Shown here piece by piece: positions 23,400 to 36,657 of a stretch of DNA of 64,000 nucleotides. The notes below the pieces were generated by a model. That model did not search any database, was not told the DNA's origin, and saw only the letters and a list, made by a program, of their open reading frames with translations. Origin of the DNA: Nepenthes gracilis (lineage: Eukaryota > Streptophyta > Magnoliopsida > Caryophyllales > Nepenthaceae); assembly GCA_033239525.1 (NCBI GenBank), contig BSYO01000005.1:3196001-3260000 (forward strand), given 5' to 3'. The first letter of the stretch is position 1, and each line of letters begins with the position of its first letter. The position numbers and the translations under genes were made by a program.

Positions 23400-26300
23400 A
23401 CTTTTCCTCACGATCAAGTGGGAACAAAATCAGTTAGCTCAACAATGTTACGACAAGCTTTTAACTTTTCCTTTGGTAAAACTTTGGTCATCATTTCTGA
23501 CTCATTTTCATCCGACAAGCAGGGCCTCGTATTCGACGATATTGTTGGTAGTCAGGAACTCAAGCTTTAATGAGTATCTCACTTTCAGTCCATTTGGGGT
23601 CCTCAGAATAACTCCGGCTTCGCTGCCGAAGTGAGTCGATGATCTGTCCATGTGGAGGGTCTAGTCTCGCACCTTAGACCAACGGTTGGCATTACCCGGG
23701 TGACTGGTGTTCGGAATCGGGGTCGTGATCTCGACGATGAAATATGCTAGAATTTGTTCTTTTACGGTTGGCCTTGACCTGAATTCTATGTCAAATTTGC
23801 CAAATTCAATGGCCTACTTGACTAGCCATCCTAATATGTCGGGCTTCTATAGGATCCTCTTTAATGGTTGGTCGATGAAGATAACTATTTTATGTACCTG
23901 GAAGTAGGGTCGTAGTTTTTTGACTAAATAGACTAGCACTAGTGAGGCCTTCTCGGCATGCGTGTAGGTCTCGGTGCTTGTCAAAATCTAACTGACGTAG
24001 TAGACCGGCTGCTATACGTTAGATTCCTATCAAATTAAAATAGAGCTCAATGCTGTCTCTGAAACTTCCAAGTAGAAATACAGCTTCTCGCCTTCTTTTG
24101 GTGACGTCAGGAGAGGAGACTGGTTAGGTACTCCTTTATCTCCCAAAAGGCGGTATGGCAGTCGGCCGTCCACTGGAAACCATTTGTCTTTGTCCCTGTC
24201 AAAGCTTTGAAGAATGAGAGATATTTATTTTCAAATTTAGCCAGGAAGTGAGAGAGCGTTGAAAGCCTTCCGGTTAGCCTCTGGACGTCTTTTACATTCT
24301 GCGGTAAGATCATGTCTATAATAATCTTTATTTTTTCGGGGTCGGCCTGATCCTCCACCGAAAAACGATGAAACCTAGGAATTTTCCTGATAATACTTCA
24401 AAGACGCATTTGGCCTACCTGGAGGACCCCAAAAGCCTCGCTGAGTTCACGGATATGGTAGTTGGTGGTTTTACTTTTGACAAGTAAGTCGTCTACATAC
24501 ACCTCAATATTACGGTCGATTTGGGCTTTGAACATTTTATTCACAAGCCATTGGTATGTAGCGTCGGTGTTTTTTAGCCCGAATGATATAACCTTGTAGT
24601 AATACATCCCCTTGTCCATCATGAAAGAGGTATGCTCTTCGTCCTTGGAACTTATCTAAATTTGGTTGTAACTGAGTACGTATCTATAAAATTGAGCAGC
24701 TCGTGCCCGGAGGTGTTGTCAATGAGTAGGTCGATCCTAGGCAATGTAAAGCTGGTTTTCAGGCACGCCTTCTTCACATTGGTAAAGTCGACGTACATCT
24801 TTCACTTTTCGTTACTTTTCTTGACAAGGATGATCTTAGAGAGCTAGTTCAGTACTAAAACTTTCCTGATAAAATCAGCATCGAGCAATTTCTTTACCTC
24901 TTCTCGAATGGTAATGAACTTTTTGACAAAGTAGTTTCTCCGTTTCTGTCGGACGGGTTTGTGGTTCAGATTAAGGCCAACTTGTGGATCACCACTTTGG
25001 TCGAAATTCCAAACATGTCGGCCAGAGTCCATACGAAGATATTAGAGTTTTGATGGAGGAAGGTGATAAGTTGGTCTCGCAAGGGTCCAACAAATGAGTT
25101 CCCTATTTGTACACATCTTTTCGGATCTTTGGGGTCTAGAGGTCCAGAGCAACATGGACCTCCGCGGCTTATACACTCCAAAGGACCGAGTCTCCAACCT
25201 CGAGCGGGCATGCCTTCACCTGCTTGTTGTAGTACCGTGTGATATGTTGTTAGTATGCTACAGTCCTCAGGTGGGCTGCGTCGTGAATTTTCGGGAGTAA
25301 GTCTAAGTACTCCTTGAGTTTCTTGGAGTTGGTGGTTGTATCATAGCATTCGACTCGCAGGCAGGGAAGTCCCACTTCAACGAGGACAATCGCTTCAACT
25401 CCATAGTAGAGGTTGAAGGGCGTCTCTCTCGTTAGTTCCCGCGAGGTTGTTCGATATGAGCAAAGTACAGGAGGCAACTCATCGACCCAAGAGCCCCCTA
25501 CATCCTCCAGTTTGGTCTTTAGTCGGTGTAGCAGCATATGGTTGGTGACCTCGACTTGTCCATTTGTTTGAGAGTACGCTACAGACGTATGAACCAGCCT
25601 AATGCGCAGACTTACAAGGTATTTAGTGAATCGTTTGCTTGTGAATTGGGTTCCATTGTCAGTCACCACGACCTCGGGTACAAATAGGAACTCATTTGTT
25701 GGGTTCCATTGTCAGACGATTGAAATCGTCTGTCTGCCAGTTCAGAGTGGCCTAGGTGACCTAGGACAAGAAGCACGTTCGGCTGGTCACTTGTTCGCCC
25801 AGTACCTCTCTAATACCGTAGGCCATAGGAAACTTCATCTTCAAGTGCGTGATTAACATCACGACCCCGAACGTGTTCAGGTAAGTCTAGCCTAAATTGA
25901 CATCGTAGGCCAAAAGCAAATCAACCACCAAAAACATCAGTATGCGGGATGCCATCCTGAGGTACATTCCCAGGGTGACTTTCAGATGGATGGTTCCTTA
26001 AATAGGCATCGACTCATTGTTCAGTCCGTAGAGGGGCCCCTTTGCAGGTCTTAGTTGACTTTTTTCAATTTCAAATTAAAGTACGTATCCATATAAAGCA
26101 AATTATACAAACTTTCGTTATTGATAAGATTCGTTTTAACTAGTAATCGACAGCAACCATCGAAACAAGTACGGGTACAACCAGAGAGTCGGAGTGGAAA
26201 GTTATTACATGTGACATATCCTATTTTCTAAAACTAATAATATCGTCTCTAACTTCTACCATTGGTTTCTTTGGAGCAGTCTTGAGCTGGTCTGGTAGGT

Positions 26301-27966
26301 GGTTTGGTAGGGTGGCCACCATATTGATCACTCCGGTCGTGACTCGATTCCTTGGCTGCTACTACTCTGTCCTTTTTTGCCTACTCTATTAAGCCCCTAC
26401 TTCAAGTTTTGTAGGAATTTGGTCAGGTGTTCCTTCTGAATAAATTCTTAAATTTCTTTCTACAGGCCTCGACAGGCCTCTATACTATGATCCGAAGATC
26501 GATGGTAGTGATAGAATTTCATCTAATCTCATCCCTCCGTGTTCTTGATCGGCTACATCCACTTTAAAAATTTTTTCTCTTGGATCTGCATGAGAATGTT
26601 GGTCCAGGAGTCATTCAGAGAAATCAGATTCAAGAATCCGAACTCCCTTCCAACCCCCGGCTCAACCCTAAGTTACTTCCTCGGATCCCAGGAGTTGAAG
26701 TAGTCTCTGTTTCTCTTTCTTCCGCCTAGTGGTCCCTGGTGGAGGGGGTCCCATGTCCTGGATGCTTAATTTTGTTTGCCTCTTCGATCACCATATAAGT
26801 TCGGGTGATGGCCTTAATTTCACGAAAGGTTTAGAGATCTTTGTGGGCAAGATATTTGAAAAACTCACTCAGGTCCAGAGTGGATATAAAGGTGCTCAAC
26901 TTCACCTCGTCAGTCAACCGGGATATTCTGTAGGGTTTCGCGGTGAATCGGGCAATGAAGCTCCTCAAACTTTCATTTGGCCCATGCTTGATGCGGGCAA
27001 GGTGCCAGAGTTGTCTTTGCTTTCTCCAGCTGAAGGCAAACTAAGTCAAAAAGCTATCGGCGAGCTCCTGGAACATTCAGATTGAATTTGGATGTAGACA
27101 ATAAAACTAAATCTAGGCATCCCCTTTTAGAGTCAGTGGAAAGTACAAACACATAGTGGCATTGCCCAAGCCCTGGAAGCTCAATAGGGTACAGAAGTAG
27201 TCTAAGTGGTCCATTGGATTAGTACTTCTGTCATAGGATTCCAAAGCCGACATCTTCAAATTTTAAAGGAGTGGCTACGTCCGAATCTCTATAGTGAATG
27301 ATGATCTTCTTAGGTCTGCAGAGCGTTTGCTGGTGTCTCCATTGAATATGTGTTGTCATATATTTTTCATTCATTCCTCCACTCGAGGGGACACTATAAC
27401 CCCTTTTGCATTGAACTAGATCCTCAACTCTGAGTACTTTGGCGAACGGCGTGAGGCCAACTTGCTACTACCGCCGGTTGGCTGGATGTTGCACGAGGGC
27501 CCCTCTCAGGCCAGTGGCCTCTGCTCGTCACGTGAGTAATGAGGATTTTGTCATTCTAGACTCTCATCCGGTGTTTTGTGACCAAGTTGGCCCTCCAAAT
27601 AGGAGCGGACCTCATCTCTCAAAGGAGCTTGGGCTATGAGGTCATCCAAGCGTCTTGCCTTATGGGCTGGTCGCTTCTTCCTCAGGCTTTTTCGTCTTGA
27701 TGTTGATATGCTGGTAGTGGAGGAAGGAGCCCCCAACCGGTGTGCACACAAGATTAGAAGTATTTGGGATATATTATCCACTCGGTCGGTGAGCACTACA
27801 TATAGGGCGCCGGTTGCTCCTCCTTATAGCTACCTGTAGAGGGGTCGTCACCATGGGGGACGACGTCCTTGATTGGAACGTTGGTATGGGCTCTAGTATT
27901 GACCATGGTTGCTTCTGTGTGTATGGTGGTTAAGTTTTTTATTCGCCTCCCCACAGAATGCGCCAA
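23400..27966 (-). pseudogene. Ty3/Gypsy gag-pol, rearranged and broken
   Basis: Minus-strand Gypsy internal region. A primer-binding-like TTGGCGCATTCTGTGGGG follows the LTR end at 27966. Gag starts at 27906 (MVNTRAHTNVPIKDVV) and meets a stop after 36 codons. Retrotransposon gag homology continues at about 27060-26750. Protease-region homology follows at about 25950-25730 (GEQVTSRTCFLS). Then comes an integrase piece, 25680-25190 (VTDNGTQFTSK and SQTNGQVEVTN). Only after this come RT (about 25160-24398, with KKLLDADFI and VYVDDLLVKS) and RNase H (24358 to about 23500, with DVQRLTGRLSTLSHFL and NNIVEYEALL). Integrase before RT is not the normal Gypsy order. Stops and frameshifts are frequent. 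No 3' LTR was found at the low-coordinate end. Confidence 0.85.
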
Positions 27967-28901
27967 TGATATGTTCAGGATCCGAATTGTTGACGAATTA
28001 AGATATCGTTGGTCTTCGGGTCGAATTAAAGTGAGTCCGGTCTCCATACTTCGTGGTTTGAATCCTGTACATCACAACTCAAAAATAAGAGGTCAAAGAA
28101 TTGGCAAAACTCGCTACTCAATTTATCTTTAAACGCTCAAATTAATAATCTTTCTCACAAGATGAATGATGTAAAGATAAAGAGATATGAGTGATGATAC
28201 AATAAAGTGGGTTTTTGAGTCTAACTCGAAGATTACACTTGACGTGGAGCGACTTTGTGATAATGCACTCGTGGGGAGCAGCTTTGATGCTGAATGGGTG
28301 AGAATTGTGAAGGAATTTTCGGGAGGCTCTACTGGTAAAGTGTGGTCTCTTGAGAGCTCTTGGAAGTAGCGTTGGGGGGCTTGTTTGATCGGGAATATAA
28401 GCGTAATTGTGGGCATGCCCTTAGAGTTTGCCTCAAAGATCTTTTATAACCATTGAGCCAACTTAACCTTATTTGGGCATTAAGGCTGGCCACCAGCTTG
28501 CTTGTGTAGATTTGATGGGTTGGCAAAGGGATTGTGGGTGTCAATTAAGGGAACCGTGAACAATCAAGAGGATTCCTTCTCTCTTTGAGAAGACGTTGTA
28601 CATGGTGGATATTGGGGCTATCATTATGAGAGATCTGGTGAGTTGAGAGTTGTCATTCCCAGAGGATTATGATCTAGGATAATATTCGGGGTGTTTGCTG
28701 GTTAAGGCAAGTAATCTTCAACAAGTAGGGGGAGCACTGTGGGCTGCCCGGATTGGGCCATGGCCGCCTTGGGCTGACCGACTAGTTGGGGCACTATTTG
28801 GGTCAATAGAAGCATTGATCGGCCCCTGGACCTATGGGGTAGATGCCTTGCTGAGTCCATGGATCTTTGTAGTTGACTGACCATTTCTACCGTCCCTATC
28901 A
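27967..28901 (-). mobile_element. 5' LTR of the Gypsy element
   Basis: Minus-strand LTR ending ACATATCA at 27967, directly before the primer-binding region. The start is set at TGATAGGGACGG (28901), by analogy with related LTRs that start TGATGGGTT or TGATAGGTT. A TATA box (GGTTATAAAAG on the minus strand) lies near 28440. Its last 200 bp resemble the end of the solo LTR at 34758-36186. The upper boundary is less certain than the lower. Confidence 0.65.
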
Positions 28902-29651
28902 ACCATTTATCCATTGATCTATAAAATCATTCTTTAGTATTAATTGTTTGGATTTATTAACTACGTGATCGTTTGGCATCTTAAGTTTTTACACTATCAA
29001 CGGTTTAACCATTCAAATATCTAATAGTTTGGTCAGCTTCTCTTGTATTTGATATTTAACAATTTGGTTGATTTAGATTCTTCCATGGGTTGATGGTTTG
29101 TGGGCTTCTCATAGCAACTGGTGGAGCCAATTTCATGCCGAGCAGTACCCAACAAATGAGATTAATAGAATATAAAGTATATTTTTAAATATTTTTTTTC
29201 TCTCATATAATTTCTCAAATTTTTGAATAATTAATATTTAGAAGTCTAGTTTGGAAGACTTAGATGAATAAAAAAACTTTTAGTATCGTTTTACACTTAT
29301 TTTATTAAATATTTATTAAAAAAACATATTTAATTTTCCACAAACAATTATTTTTATTTTCCAGATTTTTTAGTAGTTATACTTCTCAATCATAATATAT
29401 TGTTCACCAGCTCTCTCTGCAGTCTGAAATCAACGGAATGTAAAGCAGGGTTTCGTACTATCACACAGGAAAAGAAGCGAAAAAAGAAAAGAGAGACCGA
29501 TTCACTGCGAGACATTCTGCCGGACTGAGAAATTCTCCCGAACCCATCATGGAGTTTTCATCCAATCTCCTGCGTCTACAACAAATCCCTGAAATCTTAG
29601 AGCCCCAACTCAATTAAAAGAATCATTGCCAAGATCATCATTCCTCTAACC
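28902..29651. promoter_or_regulatory. upstream region of the trihelix-like gene
   Basis: AT-rich intergenic sequence, changing near 29400 to a transcribed-looking leader (CT-rich, then AG-rich). It must carry the promoter and 5' UTR of the gene at 29652. No specific TATA box or factor site is assigned. Confidence 0.4.
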
Positions 29652-30833
29652 ATGAAACGCAAGAAATGGTCAGAGCTTGAAGAACACGCCCTGCTGACCA
29701 AATACTCTGAGCTCCTGACATCAGGAACCCTGTCCAAGCTAAAGACGAGAGAGAAAAAATTCAAGCCCATTGCCGACCATGTCAACTCCGTTCACCACCT
29801 CCAAGACCCTATCAACTACCCGTTCAAGTGGTCGTGGCGGGATGTATCGATTAAGATTCAAAACATGAGGCACCAATACTTGGGCGTGAAGCAGAAGATT
29901 AGGGTTTCGGATGGTGAGTTCAATTGGAAGGATGGTGAGAACCACTGGGAGAATTTCTTGAAGTATAAGGAAGTGTTTGGTGATGTAGAGCTTGAGGTGA
30001 AGGACAACAGGGTGGCTAATGGTGGTGATTGTGGTGATGCTGATTTCTTTGAGGGTAATAGGGGTTTTGAGGCTAACGGGGATGATAGGTATGGGTTAGG
30101 GCTAGGGTTCGGGATTGATAGTGAGGATTTGGAGGAAGATGGTGAGGTGCGTGAGGAGGGTGGTGATGGTGGGAGTTGTGGTGAATTTGGTGAAGAGAGG
30201 GCAGAAAATGAGATTTTGGGTTCGGTTCCTGTCAGGAAGATGAAGAGGAGGAGGTTGAATTTGATTGGTGCTCAAGTCTTGGAGCTGAGAGATATGGTGG
30301 TGAGAAGAGAAGAGAGGAGAAGAGAGAGAGAGTTTGCTAGGGAAGAAGGATCAGCAATTAAAGAGGAAAGAAGACGAGAAAAGGAGAGGTTAAAGCAGAG
30401 GCAACAATGGTATTCGGAGGTGGCGGTGGAAAGAAGGGAATCGGAGGTGGAAGAGATGCACATTCTGTTGGCGAGGAGGGAATTCAACAGGCTGCTGCGG
30501 TTGGAGAAAGAATTGGAGGAGGAGAGATGGTGGAGAATGAAAAGGGAGGAGAAGAGGGAGGAGGAGGAAATGGAGTGGAGGGAGAGATTGGTAGCCATGC
30601 AAATTGAACATGAGAAGCAAATGATGCAGATGCATGCTAATGCTTGCCAGAATCAATTGCAGATTCTTGGGTTAATGGCTCGGTTTGTTTGCCAATTTTT
30701 TGGGTCGGCAAGTGATGGTTTGGGCCCCGGTTTGGGTGCTCTACCTCCTCAGGTTTTGCAGAACCTGCATCATACAGGAGGCTTGGGAGATAACGGGAAG
30801 CCTGATGCAAATTCTCCTTCTGAATTCTTGTAA
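29652..30833 (+). CDS. trihelix/MADF-like transcription factor
   Basis: Intronless 393-codon gene, predicted nuclear DNA-binding regulator. The start is the first ATG of the open frame, in a good plant context (ACCATGA). Residues 5-110 form a Myb/SANT-like trihelix domain with spaced tryptophans (KKWSELEEHALL, FKWSWRDVSIKIQNMRHQY, FNWKDGENHWENFLKY). Residues 115-190 are acidic and glycine-rich. A basic nuclear-localisation-type cluster (VRKMKRRRLN) lies at 194-203. Residues 205-340 are a long charged coiled coil, very rich in Arg and Glu, which suggests dimerisation. The C-terminal tail is Gly/Pro-rich. This order of domains fits the plant trihelix family; the exact orthologue is not known to me. 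Nothing in the frame is broken. Several long minus-strand frames opposite it are shadows of its biased codons. Confidence 0.88.
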   Translation: MKRKKWSELEEHALLTKYSELLTSGTLSKLKTREKKFKPIADHVNSVHHLQDPINYPFKWSWRDVSIKIQNMRHQYLGVKQKIRVSDGEFNWKDGENHWENFLKYKEVFGDVELEVKDNRVANGGDCGDADFFEGNRGFEANGDDRYGLGLGFGIDSEDLEEDGEVREEGGDGGSCGEFGEERAENEILGSVPVRKMKRRRLNLIGAQVLELRDMVVRREERRREREFAREEGSAIKEERRREKERLKQRQQWYSEVAVERRESEVEEMHILLARREFNRLLRLEKELEEERWWRMKREEKREEEEMEWRERLVAMQIEHEKQMMQMHANACQNQLQILGLMARFVCQFFGSASDGLGPGLGALPPQVLQNLHHTGGLGDNGKPDANSPSEFL

Positions 30834-33800
30834 TTGTATTCCTGGCTGCTGCATTTCCTCTTTCCTGATAGGTGCAAACGAGGTGTTGATACTCTTTGTA
30901 CTTGGCACGCTGTTTCAAAGTATTGGCATTTTATTTTGACCAATTGTTTAACTTTTGGCCTAAATACATGTTATGGATAATTGTTATTGTATCCTATTTA
31001 TTTCTTTGGGTGAAATGACCCATATCATATCTTTAAAATACTTCTCAATTGTTCAATCTTCAGCTGTTGATTATTTGGCATTTGCATGCTAGTGCAGTTC
31101 TGACTTCCTCAATTCACTTAAGTTCATTCTTGACTGCTTTATTTTTTTGGCATTCACAGACAAATGAAATATTTGGCAGTATGGTTTCATTATGACTAGT
31201 GGATATTTTTATGAATGTCTGGAAGCCGATCATTATACATAGGAGTTTGTCTAAAACAACTTTCTGAGAATCTGAGGAATTATAACCACAACATATATCA
31301 CATATATGCCTGATGTCTGGATTCTGTAGGTTCTGCTTCATTTATTATTTTTGCTGTTAGGCTCCAATTTTCATTTGTTTTCAGAGCTTTGTTCAAATAA
31401 ATACATCCAACATGCTATTTACTGTTTTGATAATAATAATGTGGCACGCATCTGCCATGGAGGCAGCACTTGGCTATGATCCTATCAGAATAAGTGTTCA
31501 AATACCTGCAAGTGCAATCTGATATGTATGGTAATGCATTGCATGCTTACTCCTATCCGCTGAGTTCAGGTGAGTTAGGATTCATGGTGTGCCGAAAAAA
31601 ACACCAAACTGCTAACAAGGACCAGATCCTAGGTGCGGTATGGCATGGAAGTCGCAAAATTTTGTGGAAGTGGGTTAGAATTTTGGGCAAATGCAGTTTG
31701 CAGTTTGCCATGTGCTTTGAAAAATTCTGCAAATAGAACCGGACTCCAAATGAAATTATATCCAACGGATAGTTGGATTATGACTGTTAGTATATTACTA
31801 TGTTAGCATTTATATCTTGAACTATGATGGAATTTTGTCGTTGTCATTGTTTCTCAGATTTTAGAATACATCATACTTCAATCTCAATTTTTATACTGTT
31901 TGTTTGGCTGTTTGTATTGATTATAATTGGGAAATGATGGTATATTCTTTAGGAAAATGATTGCACTAGACATGGAATGTTAACACTTGGTAGATTTTTA
32001 ATTTAATTGAAAAAGAAAAAAAAGTTATTTGAGCCTCCAAATTGGTTTTGACTGGATTACAAATGACAGTGCAGCATTGTGATTTGGAGACCACTTGCAG
32101 TGCATTCTGGTCCAAAAAATATGAAAACTGCAAACTGAGATGTGGCTTGGAAATTTCCCAAACCGCCCTGGTCCATACCAGTACTCCCTAGCTAGGACCA
32201 ATTGGGCCTAATAATACAACCATCAGGGAAGCTGCCTGTCACAGGCTAGGGGCCTCTGGGCCATCCGCAGAGTATGATGGCTATCCTTTCACTGCGGGTG
32301 ATATGCTTGTTCACCCAAATTCAAGCCAAAGATCTATGCCTAGTTCCCTAAGCAAATTCAAGCTCAAAGCCAACCACGAGCTCCTGAAGGGGTAAATATG
32401 GCCAATCAGCTGTGGCAGGGAAAGAGGATTATTGAAAAGGATTCTCAACAGGAAAGGGGATTTCTTCATTGAAGATGGATAGAATTGTGAAGAGAATTGG
32501 ATATTTGGGGTTCCAGAAACTTCCCTTGTTCATACTTTGAAGTTCCTCGGGAGTATCCTGTTATGTAGATCCACACAAAATTAGAGGTCATTCACACCTT
32601 TGCATATATAAAATCAAGATTTCTGGATACTAGGGGTATCTGTCATGTATGTATGGGTCACCAATTGGAGACTTGAAAGGCTGCATCTAGGATGAACTGC
32701 AAAGATGATGATGTAGAATAAGCCATAGGAAAAACATATGCAGATGTAAGTAGAATAATTGATTTCAGATACAAGGTGAACAGGATAGGGTTGATTGATG
32801 TTAGATTTATAAAGCCTAATTTATGTGGGCAAAGGGAGTGGTTTTTGTTGGTTCTTGATCCATTTTAGGATATGGGGAATGGAGATATGTTGTTTGAACA
32901 AGGAACACAGAAAATAATATGGCTTTGGCTAATATCATTGTTTGCTTATATGAAAACTGAAAATGGATTTCTCATTAAACAAAAAAATGAAAATGAATTC
33001 ATGTGAAAGAAGTTTCTTCTCTTTTAAAGTATGTGCTTATTGCATGAAGCTCGTGATAGAGTGGTTGCATGGGCCTCTTGACCTCTGATTAAGGGGTCTC
33101 CATTGTTTTAATATATCTCCACAGGAACAATCTCTCTGCAATGCAGCAATAACGCTGCATACCTATGACCATTCCTAGAGTCCTTAATGGGGAAGCTTTA
33201 TGAACCGGCCTTCAATGTTTTAAATATCTGGGAAACTTGAGGGACCTGAAAAATCTTGACAGAACAGAATAACCAAACATCATATTTTTCAATTATAAAA
33301 CGACTATTACTTACTGGTCAAAGATGGACCATATGGATATAAATATAAAAAAAAATGATAAGGAAGATTTACACTAGGAAGATTTGCAGGTTGCAGATGA
33401 AAGGACCTGATGTGGGCGAAGAGCCTTGAGATAGGGCAATTAGATACATCAAAAGAAGTTCTATGGAGAGGGAGACATTCGGAACATAAGTAGGGTCACC
33501 TATTTGGATTCTTCGCCACAAATCTATTTTCTCATAGGCCATTTGCTCAGTTTGCCCAAATATACATGATCATGTTTTATGGTTTCCTGTAAACTTTTCT
33601 TTGTTTGCTTTTACCCCTCTTAGAATGATCACCTATTCCTTCCTTACTCTTCACAAGTGCACTGTATGTCTTTGCCTCATGTGACCAAACCACCTTGAGT
33701 GTGTCTATTGCATTTTGTCTTCCATCATTGCCACTACAATTTTTTCTTATATAATTTCATTGCAAATTCAATCTCTTTTGTGACTAAACAAATTCAATTC

Positions 33801-34757
33801 CACCACAACTACATTATTGTCACGGTATTACTTAACCACCCATTACTCCGGTCCATACACGGTTGGCCTAATAGACAGCATTCACCATTATATTTTAGTA
33901 CTCCAACATTGAATTGGGAATAAGGAATTTCTGGCGGAGGAGCTACCTACATTGGGTGAGATGGAGGAATTTTTTTGCCCACCGGAAAAGGGCTTGGGAT
34001 TCAGAGGCCTACTTGTCTTGTCTTGCCCTTCTTATTCTTTTTCTCTCTCTGTTAGTTCTAAGGGAAAATGGGGCTTCTTTGTGTTGGAGAGGTTGCTCAA
34101 TGAAAGGCGTATTTAGATTATGCCTTGGTAATGGTGCATAGGGTTTGGAGACAATTTAATTTTTGGACTGGCTCATGGAAGCAAGAATCCTCTAATTTCC
34201 TCTAGTAGTTGGTCAAACCTTCAACATGTTGATAAGATAGACTATGAGATTTTATGGATCACTTTAGTGGCACATGGTATGTTGTGAAGCTCCAAATGGT
34301 CATAATCTCATTTACTTGATGCCATTATCTATAACATCTTTGGCTTGACTCAGGGGAATGATTCCATTTAATGGAAGTTTGACAGATTCATTTGTTACTG
34401 ATACAAATCTGGATACCATGTCAAGGTGGAAGGGGAAAGGAGATCACAGAAGGAACCAGAATTAAGTGCAATTGCAGCACCTAACATTTTTAAAGGTAAT
34501 CTGGAATGTCATTGCTTTGCCAAAACAAGGGAATGTCTAGCGGAAAAGGGCTATAACCCGGAAGAATCACTTTTGTATATATATATTATTATTCTTGATT
34601 ACTCAGTTCTGAATCAAATTTGGTTTGGGGCTCAAATTGATGTGCAGATGAGCTTTGAATCATTTCAGGCCATTCTTTATTTGACTGGACAAAAATTATT
34701 CACTTTTCAATAATTCCCTAACCAACCATCAGAGACTCTTAAAGAAAATAATGGTAT
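30834..34757. other. intergenic, no gene recognised
   Basis: Downstream of the trihelix-like gene. Only short open frames without motifs. The GGTAT copy at 34753-34757 is the left target duplication of the solo LTR. Confidence 0.5.
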
Positions 34758-36186
34758 TGATGGGTTCAGTAATCCATGAGCCAGCCTAGAATTCAGCCCA
34801 CCAGTTTACGCACCCGGGAAGTGGAAACCTAGCGAGATTTCATGAAGCTTAGAGCCTAGAAGGCACCATGGCAAGCCCAATTAGCATCCCACACAGCTTG
34901 GTCCAGAGACGGCCTAGCGGCACTAGCCCAGTGGGCAAACCTATATACGTTGCCAGCACGTGGTTCCCAGTGGCCATGGAAGAAGTATCAGTAGACGGTC
35001 ACCGCCAGTTTGTCACGGCACCCGTAGGGAATCGCAGCGCAAATTATTCCTCCGGTTCATCAATCGACAAGCAACGCAGTATCCTGCAAATACGTGAATG
35101 GCACTTGCCAAAACTGTAGAGGCAACTCAGCAAATATTCTACCCAAAATCGTGTGCCTCCCGGGATGGCAGTTATGATTCAGCAAATCGTTCCAAAAAGG
35201 CAGTCAACATACGGCGATTTCCACGATCGCCCTAACAAAGCGAAGAACGCTCACAGACAGCCATGGTTGCCATAGCAAGCACCTACAATCGCCGGGACAA
35301 CTCAACAGATCAGTGCTAGTAGCTGTCACCAACCGTGATGCCCAAGGAAGGTGGAACTGGCTCTTTCTTTATTTATATGCCTTTCTCACTCCAGAGAGGA
35401 GGGGAAAAGGAAAGAAGAAGAAGAAAGAATTAGCATACAGAGAGAAGACTTAGGAAGCATTCCCACTCTCTCTCGTCTCCCATGAGGTTTCATTCTCCTG
35501 CTCCGGCTAATGGTTGTGCAAGCTTTCCGTTGGCTCTGAGTCCTCACGTTGCAAGACCGGTGAAAGCGACTCATAGAGCGTGACGTAGAAAGCCCCTCCA
35601 TTTGTAACTAGAGAGGAGGTCGACGAGTGTCCCTCTTCTCATCATTAGCGCTCACAAATCTTTTCTTCCTTCGGTTAGCCACCCACCTGTAAGTACATTC
35701 ATCAACTAGCCACTCCTCAACGAGTGCATAACTCTCTTCATCTAAGCTACCTCTCAATCAGACACATTAATCAAAGCTCGGTCCTCCACCTCTAAGCCGC
35801 TTCTTAATTAGACGCGCTTATGGGAGCTTAGCCCTCCACCTCAAAGTTGCCTAGTCGGGTGCACTCCTCGAAACTCTGTCCTCCATCTATTAAAGCGGCT
35901 CCCCAACCGAGTGCACTCAAGCACTCAATCTCTCATTACACGTATCCACGTATCATTCATTTATTCATCCTATCTTTTTATCTATTTAAGAAAAATTTCT
36001 AATTTAAGTATTGAAAGATATACTGGGGTGCGAGTTCCCGCCATCCTCTAACCTCTTGTTTATTAGTTGTAATGTATAAGATTCAAATTCAAAGTGACGG
36101 AGATCTGACCCGTTTTAGTTCAACCTATCAAGGAAAATTAAACGGCTTACTAATCTGTACAATAATCCGGATCTGAGGACATATCA
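34758..36186 (+). mobile_element. solo LTR of a Gypsy family
   Basis: A 1429-bp LTR with ends TGAT and ATCA, flanked by perfect GGTAT target duplications (34753-34757 and 36187-36191). No primer-binding site follows the right end, so this is a solo LTR left by recombination. The promoter-like part has TTTATTTATATGCC near 35367. Positions 35700-35940 contain about four imperfect units of roughly 50 bp with CTCCACCT, GCCGCTT or GTTGCC and GTGCACTC. The last 150 bp resemble the LTR at 27967-28901. Confidence 0.85.
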
Positions 36187-36216
36187 GGTATGTTGATTGA
36201 TATTGCTTGTATTTAG

Positions 36217-36280
36217 AAGATAGCAACTTCTAAGCATATCAAGGTGAAAGATTGCAGAAGCTGGGCAGTTGGAACATCAG
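36217..36280 (+). other. possible exon, unidentified
   Basis: A 64-bp open segment between a plausible acceptor (TATTTAG) and donor (CAG/GTGAGT). It reads KIATSKHIKVKDC and on to GTS, with no family recognised. A second candidate begins after CTACAG at about 36453 and would continue the frame. Might be chance. Confidence 0.15.
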
Positions 36281-36657
36281 GTGAGTGAGATAATTTTCCT
36301 GTGAGTTTCTTCTTTACAGTCCCGTCATGAAAAAGGGGTTTTAGCAAAATTTTAATGAGTGGATGCTGCATTAGTGTGCTTCATATTATTTCTTTCCATA
36401 ATTGATTTAAATGTTCATTTACTTGTATCCTGGATCATTTTGAAATTCTACAGCTTCCAATCAGGCGAACCTCTGTTGCATGTTCAAGAATGGTGAAACT
36501 TAAAATCACAAATGCAAAGCTTCAGCTTTAGTTGTTAGCGATTGACTTCCCTTGTAAAAGGTGAGCTATAAAGTTTAATTCGAGAGGCACTTTAACCATT
36601 GTCCCATTTTTAGTTTATTAGTCATCATCAAGTGATAATAATAACAATTATACTCAC

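Noticed and set aside
30272..30656. Minus-strand and alternate-frame open frames opposite the trihelix-like gene
   Set aside because: Low-complexity Ser/Leu or Gly-rich translations caused by the AG-rich coiled-coil codons of the real gene.
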